This document shows positions 1 through 7,862 of a stretch of DNA of 64,000 nucleotides, one piece after another. The stretch is from the NCBI RefSeq assembly GCF_015319165.1, contig NZ_JADIVZ010000001.1, forward strand, positions 806,001 through 870,000, written 5' to 3'. Position numbers and translations under genes: made by a program. Within the stretch, counting starts at the first letter, position 1. Every line of letters starts with the position of its first letter. This DNA is from Nocardioides acrostichi. GTDB taxonomy: Bacteria; Actinomycetota; Actinomycetes; Propionibacteriales; Nocardioidaceae. The notes under the pieces were generated by a model. That model was not told where the DNA came from. It searched no databases and saw only the letters and a program-made list of their open reading frames with translations.

Positions 1-1088
1 TCCAGCAGTCCCAGGTGCTCGACGGCGTCACATCCTTCGAGCAGGAGCACCTCAGCTCGTCGTGGTACCTCTCGACCCCAGGGCTGCTGGGCGTGCTGCT
101 GATCCTGGTGCTCTTCTTGATGCCGCAAGGCATCACCGGCACTCTCGCCAAGCTGTGGAGCCATCGCGCGGGTCAGACCACGAGTGTCGAGACCGAGCCC
201 GGCATCGCCGGCGGGGGCGACGAGCGACGCGTGGTTCGCCTCCTCGAGCAGCCCGATCAGATGCGCGACGGGGCGCAGGCCCTGCTGCTCACCGACGTCA
301 CCAAGCGCTTCGGCGGCCTGGTCGCGGTCGATGCTCTCGACCTGAGCGTGGACTACGGATCGGTCCACGCGATCATCGGCCCCAACGGAGCCGGCAAGAG
401 CACCGTGGCGAACCTCGTCACCGGCGTCTATCGCCCCGGGAGCGGCTCGGTCGCCTTCGAGGGCACCGAGCTCTCCACGAGGCGGCCTCACGACATCGCC
501 AGGCTGGGGGTGGCGCGGACCTTCCAGACCCCGCAGCTGTTCAGCTCCGAGACCGTCTTGGAGAACGTGAAGGCCGGCTTCGCCGACACGGCCTCGCTGC
601 CCTGGTGGAAGGCCTCGCTCAAGCCTCCCGGCCAATACCGGCGGGAGGCCGAGCTCGACCGGGATGCCCGGGCACTGCTGGCCCGGGTCGGGCTCGCGCA
701 CGACGAGCGGACGCTCGCAGGAGCCCTCGCGTACGGCAAGGCCCGTGCGCTGGAGATCGCCCGGGCGCTGGCGCGCCAACCGAGGCTGCTGATCCTCGAC
801 GAGCCGGCGGCCGGGCTGAACTCGACGGAGGTTGCGGTCCTCGGCGAGCTCCTCATGGAGCTGCGTCGAGACGGCATGGCCCTCGTCGTCGTCGAGCACC
901 ACATGGATCTCGTCGCCAGCGTGGCAGACGTGGTGACGTGCATGGCCGAGGGCCGCGTCCTCGCCAGGGGCACCGCCGCAGAGGTTCTGGCCGACCAGGA
1001 GGTCGTCGCCGCGTACCTGGGGCGTCCTGCCGAGGACGGCGGCGAGACCCTCACGGATCCGCGCCCGGCAGGGGGTGGTCAGGCATGA
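1..1088 (+). CDS. branched-chain amino acid-type ABC transporter, permease-ATPase fusion (LivM-LivG), 5' end missing
   Basis: The open frame enters from outside the window (first full codon at position 3) and ends with TGA at 1086-1088. The visible N-terminal part is the end of a LivM-type permease, with one hydrophobic segment (YLSTPGLLGVLLILVLFLMP) and a polar linker of about 60 residues. A complete LivG-type ATPase follows: Walker A GPNGAGKST, a LivG-style signature region LAYGKARALEIARAL, and Walker B LLILDEPAAGLN. A permease joined to its ATPase in one chain is seen in some actinobacterial HAAT transporters. It acts at the cytoplasmic membrane and would import a carboxylate or amino-acid-like substrate. 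The stop overlaps the livF-like start (ATGA), so the two are cotranslated. Next to acyl-CoA catabolic genes, the substrate may be an organic acid rather than an amino acid; this is inferred. Confidence 0.88.
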   Translation, partial: QQSQVLDGVTSFEQEHLSSSWYLSTPGLLGVLLILVLFLMPQGITGTLAKLWSHRAGQTTSVETEPGIAGGGDERRVVRLLEQPDQMRDGAQALLLTDVTKRFGGLVAVDALDLSVDYGSVHAIIGPNGAGKSTVANLVTGVYRPGSGSVAFEGTELSTRRPHDIARLGVARTFQTPQLFSSETVLENVKAGFADTASLPWWKASLKPPGQYRREAELDRDARALLARVGLAHDERTLAGALAYGKARALEIARALARQPRLLILDEPAAGLNSTEVAVLGELLMELRRDGMALVVVEHHMDLVASVADVVTCMAEGRVLARGTAAEVLADQEVVAAYLGRPAEDGGETLTDPRPAGGGQA

Positions 1089-1801
1089 CGCTCCAGGCGC
1101 GTGGTCTCGAGGCCGGCTACGGTCGGGCCGCGATCCTGTCGTCCATCGACCTCACCCTCGAGCCCGGCGGCATCGTGGCCGTGATCGGGTCCAACGGCGC
1201 CGGGAAGTCGACCTTGGCGCGCACGCTCGCGGGCCTGCTGCGGCTCAAGCAGGGTGAGATCGAGGCCGACGGGGTACTGGTCCAGGACCACTCGGCCGAG
1301 CGGCGCGCGCGCAGCGGACTCATCCTGGTGCCCGAGGGACGTCGGCTCTTCGGGCGTCAGACCGTCGCCGAGAACATCCGGATCGGCGGCAGAGCCGCGA
1401 GTCGTCGTTCGCCCGAGCGAGCCAGGCAGAACGTCGAGATGCTCCTCGACAGCTTCCCGGTTCTGCGAGAGCGCTGGAACCAGAAGGCCGGTCTCCTCTC
1501 GGGCGGCGAGCAGCAGATGGTAGCGCTGACGCGGGCCGTGGCCTCCGAGCCTCGCTACCTCCTGCTCGACGAGCCGTCGCTCGGGCTTAGTCCGAGGCTG
1601 ACCCAGGAGGTCTTCAGGCTGGTGACCCTGATCGCCCGGGAGACCGGCGCCGGCATCCTCCTCATCGAGCAGATGGCCGAGCAGGCCCTGCAGATCGCCG
1701 ACTTCGCCTACGTGCTCGAACAGGGCCGCATCACGGCCGAGGGGCCCTCATCCGAGGTGGGGAGCTCCGAGGCTGTGCGCACGGCCTACCTAGGCAAGTA
1801 G
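1085..1801 (+). CDS. branched-chain amino acid-type ABC transporter ATP-binding protein (LivF-like)
   Basis: A 238-residue ATPase of LivF length. Walker A is GSNGAGKST, the signature is LSGGEQQMVALTRAV, and Walker B is YLLLDEPSLGLSP followed by a switch region ILLIEQMAEQAL. The ATG at 1085 overlaps the previous stop by four bases, which fixes the start. It is the second ATPase of the importer whose permease/ATPase fusion precedes it, and it would energise uptake at the inner face of the membrane. Substrate specificity cannot be read from the ATPase. The catabolic genes that follow suggest uptake of the compound they degrade. Confidence 0.9.
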   Translation: MTLQARGLEAGYGRAAILSSIDLTLEPGGIVAVIGSNGAGKSTLARTLAGLLRLKQGEIEADGVLVQDHSAERRARSGLILVPEGRRLFGRQTVAENIRIGGRAASRRSPERARQNVEMLLDSFPVLRERWNQKAGLLSGGEQQMVALTRAVASEPRYLLLDEPSLGLSPRLTQEVFRLVTLIARETGAGILLIEQMAEQALQIADFAYVLEQGRITAEGPSSEVGSSEAVRTAYLGK

Positions 1802-1863
1802 CCCCCTGGAGGAACCTCCAAGGCGCTGCGGTCGGCGTGGCGCGACGGGTGCCGGCGCCGCAC

Positions 1864-1869
1864 TACCTT
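1864..1869 (+). promoter_or_regulatory. possible -10 element of a leaderless promoter
   Basis: TACCTT lies seven bases before the ATG at 1877, with no clear ribosome-binding site between. This TAnnnT-to-start spacing recurs at several genes in the window and fits leaderless transcription, which is common in actinobacteria. No convincing -35 was identified. Confidence 0.4.
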
Positions 1870-1876
1870 CTCCGAC

Positions 1877-3013
1877 ATGGTCCTCACCGACGAACAGAAG
1901 AGCTTCATCTCCGCAGTCCGCGCCTTCTGCGCGAAGGAGGCCGGAACGATCGAGCAGCGCGACGCGCTGTCGGACGACCGGCGTGCCAAGGACAACGTCG
2001 AGCTGACGAAGAAGCTCGCGGGGATGGGATGGCTGGGCATCTCCCTCCCCGAGGAGTACGGCGGCTCCGGGCGCGGGCTCGTCGACGAGCTGCTCTTTCT
2101 CGAGGAGACCGAGCGGGCCCTGCTGCCGATCCACGGCTACTCGACCGCCATGACGATGGGCGGCTACTACCTGTCGTTCGGCACGGAGGAGCAGAAGCAG
2201 CAGATCCTGCCGGGCATACCTCGGGGCATGTACGGCTCCATCGCCCTCAGCGAGCCCGAGGCCGGCTCCGACCTGGCTGCGTCGGGTTGCAAGGCGGTCC
2301 GCGACGGCGAGCACTACGTCCTCAACGGCCAGAAGACCTGGATCTCGGAGGCGCATCTCGCCGAATACATGCTCGTCCTGGTGCGAACCGACTCCAGCGG
2401 TGACAAGCACCGAGGTCTGTCGATGATCACGGTGCCGACCGACCTCCCGGGCATCGAGGTGCGCCCGATCAACACCATGGGCGCCCACATCGTCAACGAC
2501 GTGTTCTTCTCAGACTGCCGAGTTCCGGCTTCGGGCGTCGTCGGCGGTGAGGGCAACGCCTGGTCGCTCCTCACCCAGGGTCTCGCGGTCGAGCGGCTCT
2601 ACATCGGGGCGATGTCGCTGGGACTCGCCCAGCGCTGCTTCGAAGATGCGATCTCCTACCTCAAGCAGCGTCAGCAGTTCGGCCGACCCATCGGCAGCTT
2701 CCAGGTTCTCAAGCACCGCGCGGCCGACATGGCCACGGAACTGGAAGCGATGCGGGCCCTGCTGTACGACGTCGCCCAGATGATCGACCTTGGCCTGGTT
2801 AAGGACGCCAACCGTCAGGCGTCGATGGTCAAGCTGAAGGCCACGACCCTGGGGCGCGACATCGCCATCGAGTGCATGCACATGATGGGAGGCGCCGGTT
2901 ACACCCGGGACTTCGAGATGGAGTTCCACCTCCGGACGGCTCTGGCGCCGCCGGTCTACGGCGGCAGCAGCGAGATCCAGCGGGGCATCATCAGCAAGTC
3001 GCTCGGGCTGTGA
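1877..3013 (+). CDS. acyl-CoA dehydrogenase
   Basis: A 378-residue flavoprotein that would introduce an alpha,beta double bond into an acyl-CoA. The family segments ALSEPEAGSDLA (FAD/substrate loop, about residues 123-135), WISEAHLAEY and the C-terminal YGGSSEIQRGIIS are present. At the MCAD catalytic position (Tyr-Glu-Gly-Thr) this protein has Tyr-Gly-Gly-Ser, so it lacks that glutamate. It does have Glu239 in AVERLYIG, where isovaleryl-CoA and long-chain dehydrogenases carry their base. That suggests an IVD-like active site and perhaps a branched substrate (inference). The gene ends in GTGA overlap with the acyl-CoA ligase start, so the two are coupled. Confidence 0.92.
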   Translation: MVLTDEQKSFISAVRAFCAKEAGTIEQRDALSDDRRAKDNVELTKKLAGMGWLGISLPEEYGGSGRGLVDELLFLEETERALLPIHGYSTAMTMGGYYLSFGTEEQKQQILPGIPRGMYGSIALSEPEAGSDLAASGCKAVRDGEHYVLNGQKTWISEAHLAEYMLVLVRTDSSGDKHRGLSMITVPTDLPGIEVRPINTMGAHIVNDVFFSDCRVPASGVVGGEGNAWSLLTQGLAVERLYIGAMSLGLAQRCFEDAISYLKQRQQFGRPIGSFQVLKHRAADMATELEAMRALLYDVAQMIDLGLVKDANRQASMVKLKATTLGRDIAIECMHMMGGAGYTRDFEMEFHLRTALAPPVYGGSSEIQRGIISKSLGL

Positions 3014-4689
3014 CCGTGACGGCCTCCGTGTCGGCACCCGTCCGGCCGCACCAGAACCTGGGCTGGCTCGTCGAGCGGCACGCGCGCGGTCCGGGTGGGT
3101 CCCGCGTCGCCTTCGAGTTCGAGGGGGAGCCGCGCACGTTCGCCGCTCTCCACGACCGCAGTCTGCGTCTCGCCGCCGGGCTCGCCGACCGCGGCGTCCG
3201 TCGTGGCGATCGCGTGGGAGTCCTGCTGGGCAACGGGCACGCCTGGGTCGAGGTCCTCTTCGGGCTCGCAGCCCTGGGAGCCGTCACGGTCCCGGTCAAC
3301 GTGCTGCTCAGGTCCAGCGAGGTCGAGCACATCATGGAGGACGCGCAGGTGACTTGCCTCGTCGCCGACGCGTCGGCATCGGGATGCATCGCCAAGATGA
3401 GCGGCCTCCCACCCCTTGTCGTGGCAGTCGGCCCCCTCGAGGTCCCGGCAGGCACTCGCGTCCCCCTTGTCGTGGCAGTCGGCCCCCTCGAGGTCCCGGC
3501 AGGCACTCGCGTCGTGCGCTACGACGACCTCTTCGAGCGGCGCCCTGCGTCCGGTGCGCGGGCGTTCGCGGGAACCGATGCGGGGACCGAGTCCGACCTG
3601 GCGATGCTCTACTACAGCTCCGGGACGACCGGCCGCCCGAAGGCCGCGGCGCACACGCACGAAGGCGTCTTGTGGAACACGTTCGGCCAGGTGGCCGGAC
3701 TCGATCTCACGCCGGACGACGTCAACCTCATCGTCCCGTCGATGTCGTGGGCGGCGGGCTTCCACACCGCAGCGCTGGCGCTGGCCTGGCTGGGGGGTCG
3801 CAACGTCGTCCTGCCGACCGGCAGCAACTCCATCGGACAGATCGCCTCCGTCGTCGAACGCAGCCACGTGACGCACACGTTCTTGGCGCCGACCCTCCTG
3901 CGCCGCCTCCTGGCCTCGGCGAGCGACATCGAGCGACTGCGTAAGTCCTCCCTGCGCTGGATCATCACCGGTTCGGAGCCCGTGCCCCTCTCCGTGGTCG
4001 ACGCCCTGGCGACCGAGCTCCCCGGATGTGCGCTCATCCAGGGCTACGGGCTCTCCGAGTTCCCCAACATCGCCACCTCCCTCCGGGCCGACGAGGCCCG
4101 GACCCACGCGGGGAGCGCGGGTCGGGTGCTGCCGCATACCGAGATGGCGGTACGCACGGACAGCGATGAGATCGTGGCCGCCGGCGAGGGGGAGATCCTG
4201 CTCCGGTCCCCGGCCACCATGCGGGGCTACTTCAACAAGCCGGCGGAGTCCGAGGCCGCGTTCCGCGACGGGTGGCTCAACACAGGTGACCGCGGGTCGG
4301 TCGACGACGAGGGCTACCTGACGCTGACCGGCCGGGTGAAGGACATGATCATCTCCGGTGGCCTCAACGTCTACCCGGCCGAGATCGAGGAGACCCTGCA
4401 CCTTGTGTCGAGGCGTGCCGGATTCGTGCTGAGCGAGGTCACGGTGGTGGGCGTGGCCGACGACACGTGGGGTGAGATCCCGGTCGCGGTCTGTGGTGAG
4501 GATCTGGCGCGCGACAAGGTCGACGCGCTGCTGTCGGGGTGTCGCGAGCACCTGGCCTCCTACAAGGTCCCGAAGGCCCTCCTGCACTACGAGCAGCCCC
4601 TGCCACGCACCGCCACCGGCAAGATCCTCAAGCGGGAGCTGCGCCCGTGGGCCCAGGCGAACATCCGACACCGAGAGGACGCACGATGA
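3010..4689 (+). CDS. AMP-forming acyl-CoA synthetase / ligase
   Basis: About 559 residues from the GTG at 3010, which overlaps the previous TGA; a second GTG at 3016 is also possible. It would activate a carboxylic acid to its CoA thioester through an acyl-adenylate. ANL-family motifs appear in order: YYSSGTTGRPKAAAHTH (P-loop), GYGLSEFP, LNTGDRG, GRVKDMIISGGLNVYPAEIE (hinge), and TATGKILKRELR with the catalytic lysine near the C-terminus. It is odd in carrying an exact 17-residue tandem repeat (PLVVAVGPLEVPAGTRV twice) before the P-loop, from a 51-bp duplication at 3412-3513. The duplication is in frame, so the product may still fold. The stop overlaps the next start (ATGA). Confidence 0.92.
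   Translation: MTVTASVSAPVRPHQNLGWLVERHARGPGGSRVAFEFEGEPRTFAALHDRSLRLAAGLADRGVRRGDRVGVLLGNGHAWVEVLFGLAALGAVTVPVNVLLRSSEVEHIMEDAQVTCLVADASASGCIAKMSGLPPLVVAVGPLEVPAGTRVPLVVAVGPLEVPAGTRVVRYDDLFERRPASGARAFAGTDAGTESDLAMLYYSSGTTGRPKAAAHTHEGVLWNTFGQVAGLDLTPDDVNLIVPSMSWAAGFHTAALALAWLGGRNVVLPTGSNSIGQIASVVERSHVTHTFLAPTLLRRLLASASDIERLRKSSLRWIITGSEPVPLSVVDALATELPGCALIQGYGLSEFPNIATSLRADEARTHAGSAGRVLPHTEMAVRTDSDEIVAAGEGEILLRSPATMRGYFNKPAESEAAFRDGWLNTGDRGSVDDEGYLTLTGRVKDMIISGGLNVYPAEIEETLHLVSRRAGFVLSEVTVVGVADDTWGEIPVAVCGEDLARDKVDALLSGCREHLASYKVPKALLHYEQPLPRTATGKILKRELRPWAQANIRHREDAR
3412..3513 (+). repeat. exact 51-bp tandem duplication inside the acyl-CoA ligase gene
   Basis: Bases 3412-3462 and 3463-3513 are identical and adjacent. 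The period is 51 bp, so the reading frame is kept and 17 residues are repeated. Perfect identity of both copies, including third codon positions, points to a recent event or to an assembly artefact. Confidence 0.95.
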
Positions 4690-5693
4690 TGCAGGCCCTG
4701 GAGCTGATCGCCCTGCGCGGCCCGGATGGCCTGCGCCTCGGCGAACGCCCTGTTCCCAGCCACGAGGGGATGGTGGTGATCGAGACGCACGCAGCCGGGG
4801 TCTGCTTCCCCGACCTCCTGATGAGTCGGGGCAAGTACCAGGTCAGTCCGCAGCTCCCGGCCGTCATGGGCCAGGAGGTCGCAGGCAGGGTTCTCGAAGC
4901 CCCACGGGGCTCGCGCTTCTCACCCGGTGACCGGGTCTGGGCGCTCCTCGAGAGCGGTGGCCACGCGGAGGTGGTGGCAGCGCCGCCGGAGCGTACGTTC
5001 GCGCTCCCTGACGACGTCGACTACGTCGATGGGGCCGCGCTGGGCGTGAACTACCTGACCTCCGCTTTCGCGCTCCACCGGCGAGGCGACCTGAGGGCCG
5101 GGGAGAGCATCCTGGTCCTGGGCGCTGCCGGAGGACTGGGTACCGCCATGGTCGGGATGGCCCGGGCGATGGGAGCGGTGGTGCACGCGGTCGTCTCGAC
5201 GGACGACAAGGTCGCCACGGCTCGCGAGGCGGGCGCCCACCAGGTGTACGTCGGCGACGGATTTCGGGACGCCGTGATGGCCACGACCGGTGGGCGCGGC
5301 GTCGACTGCGTCGCTGACATCGTCGGCGGGGATCTGACGGTCCAGGCCGTCCGCTCGACCAGGCCGGAGGGGCGCGTCCTCGTCCTGGGGTTCACGAACG
5401 GTATCGGGGCCGTCCCCAGCAATCGACTGCTGTTGCGCAACGTGTCGCTCGTCGGGGCCGGCATGGGACCGCTGATGGCTCACGTGCCCGACCTGCTGAC
5501 CGGGCTCTCGGTGACGGTCGTTGAAGCCCTCGCCGCAGGGCTGCGGCCGCTGATCGACTCGACCTTCCCCCTGGCTCGAGGCGCAGAGGCCCTGCGCCGC
5601 ATGGAGGATCGAGAGGCCCGTGGGAAGCTCGTCCTCCAGGTGCGCTCCGATACGCGTGAGACGGCGGAGCCCGCACTGACCGGCGGGCAGTGA
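4686..5693 (+). CDS. NADPH:quinone oxidoreductase-like MDR (zinc-independent alcohol dehydrogenase superfamily)
   Basis: A 335-residue medium-chain dehydrogenase/reductase. The N-terminal GroES-like half contains GVCFPDLLMSRGKYQ and PAVMGQEVAGRV; the Rossmann half has VLGAAGGLGTAMVGMARAMGA for NADPH. The cysteine cluster of structural-zinc alcohol dehydrogenases is not visible, so it belongs with quinone oxidoreductases and enoyl reductases. The ATG at 4686 overlaps the ligase stop. In this operon it probably reduces an unsaturated ketone, quinone or enoyl intermediate; the exact substrate is unknown. Confidence 0.85.
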   Translation: MMQALELIALRGPDGLRLGERPVPSHEGMVVIETHAAGVCFPDLLMSRGKYQVSPQLPAVMGQEVAGRVLEAPRGSRFSPGDRVWALLESGGHAEVVAAPPERTFALPDDVDYVDGAALGVNYLTSAFALHRRGDLRAGESILVLGAAGGLGTAMVGMARAMGAVVHAVVSTDDKVATAREAGAHQVYVGDGFRDAVMATTGGRGVDCVADIVGGDLTVQAVRSTRPEGRVLVLGFTNGIGAVPSNRLLLRNVSLVGAGMGPLMAHVPDLLTGLSVTVVEALAAGLRPLIDSTFPLARGAEALRRMEDREARGKLVLQVRSDTRETAEPALTGGQ

Positions 5694-5743
5694 ATCCGCA
5701 CGGCTGCTTTGTGGGTTCGTCCAACCGGCCGTGTGCGGCGCTC

Positions 5744-5772
5744 TTCACGTTCTCCTAGGCCTGGCCTACTGT
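5744..5772 (+). promoter_or_regulatory. candidate promoter of the PucR-type regulator
   Basis: TTCACG at 5744-5749 and TACTGT at 5767-5772 are separated by 17 bases, a good housekeeping-sigma arrangement. It lies about 45 bases before the regulator ATG. Confidence 0.45.
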
Positions 5773-5785
5773 GACGTTGGTTACA
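5770..5785. promoter_or_regulatory. candidate operator, imperfect palindrome
   Basis: TGTGAC, a four-base spacer, then GTTACA form a near-perfect inverted repeat overlapping the end of the putative -10. The position would suit repression, possibly autoregulation by the downstream PucR-type protein (inference). Confidence 0.35.
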
Positions 5786-5818
5786 GCTAGAGGACGGTAG
5801 TGGAGGGCGGAGTTCCAC

Positions 5819-7792
5819 ATGAGTGCTGGTCAAGCCCCTTCACGTCGCGACAACTATCGCCCGTGCCCCCCGGGTGCTCGCCTCGACCACCACACTCGGG
5901 TTCTCGGCGCTTTCGAGGAGGTCGCCGCGCTCGCCGCCGGTGAGGGCGTCTCCCTCGACGAGATCCTCAGACTCGTCGGGCGTCACCTATGCGAACTGTT
6001 GGGTGTCAGCCGGTGCTCGGTGTATCTGCGCATCACCAACGGCCTCTTCCAAGGGCGCGCCGGCTACTGCGCGCGCGAGGGCTGCATCGACAAAAAAGTC
6101 AGTCGCCTCGTGTCGGGAGTCCAGGGCGACCAGTTCACCTCGGAGATCGTCCAGGGTGCGACGCCCGTCTTGGTGCAGAACGCCGCGACGGATCCCCGGA
6201 CCATCCAGAAGACGATGAGGCGCTGGGGGGTGTGCGACATGCTCGGCGTCCCCTTGGTGGTGGGCGAAGAGGTCATCGGCATCATCTACGCCGACTCCCC
6301 GGGCCAGCACCACCGCTACCAGGACGCCGACGTCAGTCTGGCGCAGGCCTTCGCCGGCCTCGCGACCTTGGTCGTCGTCCAGAGCTGGAGACGCGAACAG
6401 GCCGAGGCTCAGCGCGAGAAGCTGGAACGACGCACCGAGGATCTCGGTCTGCTGCTGACCGTGGGTGATCTGGCGACTCGACTGATCTCAGAACGACGCC
6501 CGCTTGCGGACCTGCTGAGGCCGCTGGTCACCATCATTGACAAGCCGGTCGCCGTGCACGATGCCAGCGGAGCGACCGTTGCCTGGGCGGCGCCCCAGCG
6601 CGACTCGCTGAAGGCCGCACCCGGCCTGACGCCCGAGGAGTTCGAGTTGCCTTGGGTGGCTCAAGCACTCAGCGAGTGCCCCGAAGACGCCAGTGTCGTC
6701 CTCAAGGCGCAGCCGCGGCTTCGGTATCGCCGACTGGTCGTTCCGGTGGTCGTCTCGGACGCCGTGAGCGGCTACCTCGAAGTCTGTGAGCTGGGGCGCC
6801 GGCTCACCGCTCGAGACGCCGCCGTGCTGGAACGAGTCGCGCGCACGTACCGGCTCGCCCGCCACGCGGAGCCAGGGGACGGGCAGGCTACCTGCGACAG
6901 CTCCGCGTTCCTGTCGGGCCTGCTGTCGCGGCGCGGCGAGCCAGAGTCCCTGCCTGACCGGGCCGAGGCCGTGGGCATCGACCTGACCCATGCCCACGTT
7001 TTGCTGCACGTGAGCCAGGTCGTTCCCGACGACCCCAATCTCGGTGGCCGTCGGGAGAGCGTCGCCGACGTGATCGGTCGCGCCGGGGGGAGTTGTGTAG
7101 CGCACACGTCCCGGCACGGAGCCGACCTCTTCCTGATCGAGTCCAGCCGACGTGGCGCCGCGGACATCTCGGACGAGGTCGCCGGGGCGGTCGATTCCGC
7201 CCTCCGGGCGGTAGAGGCTCGAGGTGAGCAAGTCGGATTCGTCATCGCCTCTCACCCGCTTCGGTCGTTGCAAGAGGTGCCGTCCGCCGCCAGCCGTCTA
7301 GAGCAGATCGCCGAGATCCTGGAGAAGGTGCCCAGCGCCGTCAACGCATGGGCTCCTCAGATCGTCCACGAGCGCGACTTGCAACTGGTGCGACTCATCG
7401 CCAACCGCGAGGGCCTGCAGGGAGCGGTCCAGGACTCACGAGGCCTGCTGGCCCCGCTCCTGGAGCACGATCGCGTGCACGACTCCCAGCTGGTCACGAC
7501 CCTGCGGGCCTACCTGGCTGCCCAAGGTCGGATCCGCCCTACCGCGCTGGGGCTGGCCGTGCACGAGAACACCGTGCGCTACCGTCTCGGACGGATCCGA
7601 GAGTTGTCGTCCGTCGAGCCGGAGCGGCTCGACTCCCTGCTGGGCGCAGCCGCCGCCTTCCAGATTCTGGATCTGCTGGAGTCGCGCGAGGCCGTGAGCA
7701 GTGCGACCGCGTTGCCGCTCTTAGATGATCCTTGTGCAATCGGCCAACAGCCGCCCATGAGCGACGCGCCGACGGTCACGCGCCGGGCCTAG
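5819..7792 (+). CDS. GAF-domain PucR/CdaR-type transcriptional regulator
   Basis: A 657-residue protein with a sensory GAF domain at about residues 40-190 and a PucR-type C-terminal helix-turn-helix at about 560-622 (PTALGLAVHENTVRYRLGRI). The middle resembles a degenerate second sensor or GGDEF-like CdaR region. Regulators of this layout usually bind a small catabolic molecule and control adjacent genes. It sits between the importer/ligase genes and the thiolase, all on the same strand, and is the obvious local regulator of the catabolic region (inference). The ligand is unknown. Confidence 0.85.
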   Translation: MSAGQAPSRRDNYRPCPPGARLDHHTRVLGAFEEVAALAAGEGVSLDEILRLVGRHLCELLGVSRCSVYLRITNGLFQGRAGYCAREGCIDKKVSRLVSGVQGDQFTSEIVQGATPVLVQNAATDPRTIQKTMRRWGVCDMLGVPLVVGEEVIGIIYADSPGQHHRYQDADVSLAQAFAGLATLVVVQSWRREQAEAQREKLERRTEDLGLLLTVGDLATRLISERRPLADLLRPLVTIIDKPVAVHDASGATVAWAAPQRDSLKAAPGLTPEEFELPWVAQALSECPEDASVVLKAQPRLRYRRLVVPVVVSDAVSGYLEVCELGRRLTARDAAVLERVARTYRLARHAEPGDGQATCDSSAFLSGLLSRRGEPESLPDRAEAVGIDLTHAHVLLHVSQVVPDDPNLGGRRESVADVIGRAGGSCVAHTSRHGADLFLIESSRRGAADISDEVAGAVDSALRAVEARGEQVGFVIASHPLRSLQEVPSAASRLEQIAEILEKVPSAVNAWAPQIVHERDLQLVRLIANREGLQGAVQDSRGLLAPLLEHDRVHDSQLVTTLRAYLAAQGRIRPTALGLAVHENTVRYRLGRIRELSSVEPERLDSLLGAAAAFQILDLLESREAVSSATALPLLDDPCAIGQQPPMSDAPTVTRRA

Positions 7793-7800
7793 CCTGCCGT

Positions 7801-7837
7801 CACCGGATCTCTTCCGGTGCGGTCTGAGATGCAGACC
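7801..7837 (+). terminator. two tandem hairpins between regulator and thiolase
   Basis: Stem 1 pairs CACCGGA (7801-7807) with TCCGGTG (7813-7819). Stem 2 pairs GGTCTG (7821-7826) with CAGACC (7832-7837). No T-run follows. They could terminate the regulator transcript or form part of the thiolase leader. Confidence 0.5.
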
Positions 7838-7862
7838 GTTGGGCGACCGGAGGTGGTAGCAA

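Noticed and set aside
2956-4671. Reverse open frame of 571 codons over the acyl-CoA ligase
   Set aside because: Same reason: mirror of a strongly recognised enzyme in high-GC DNA.
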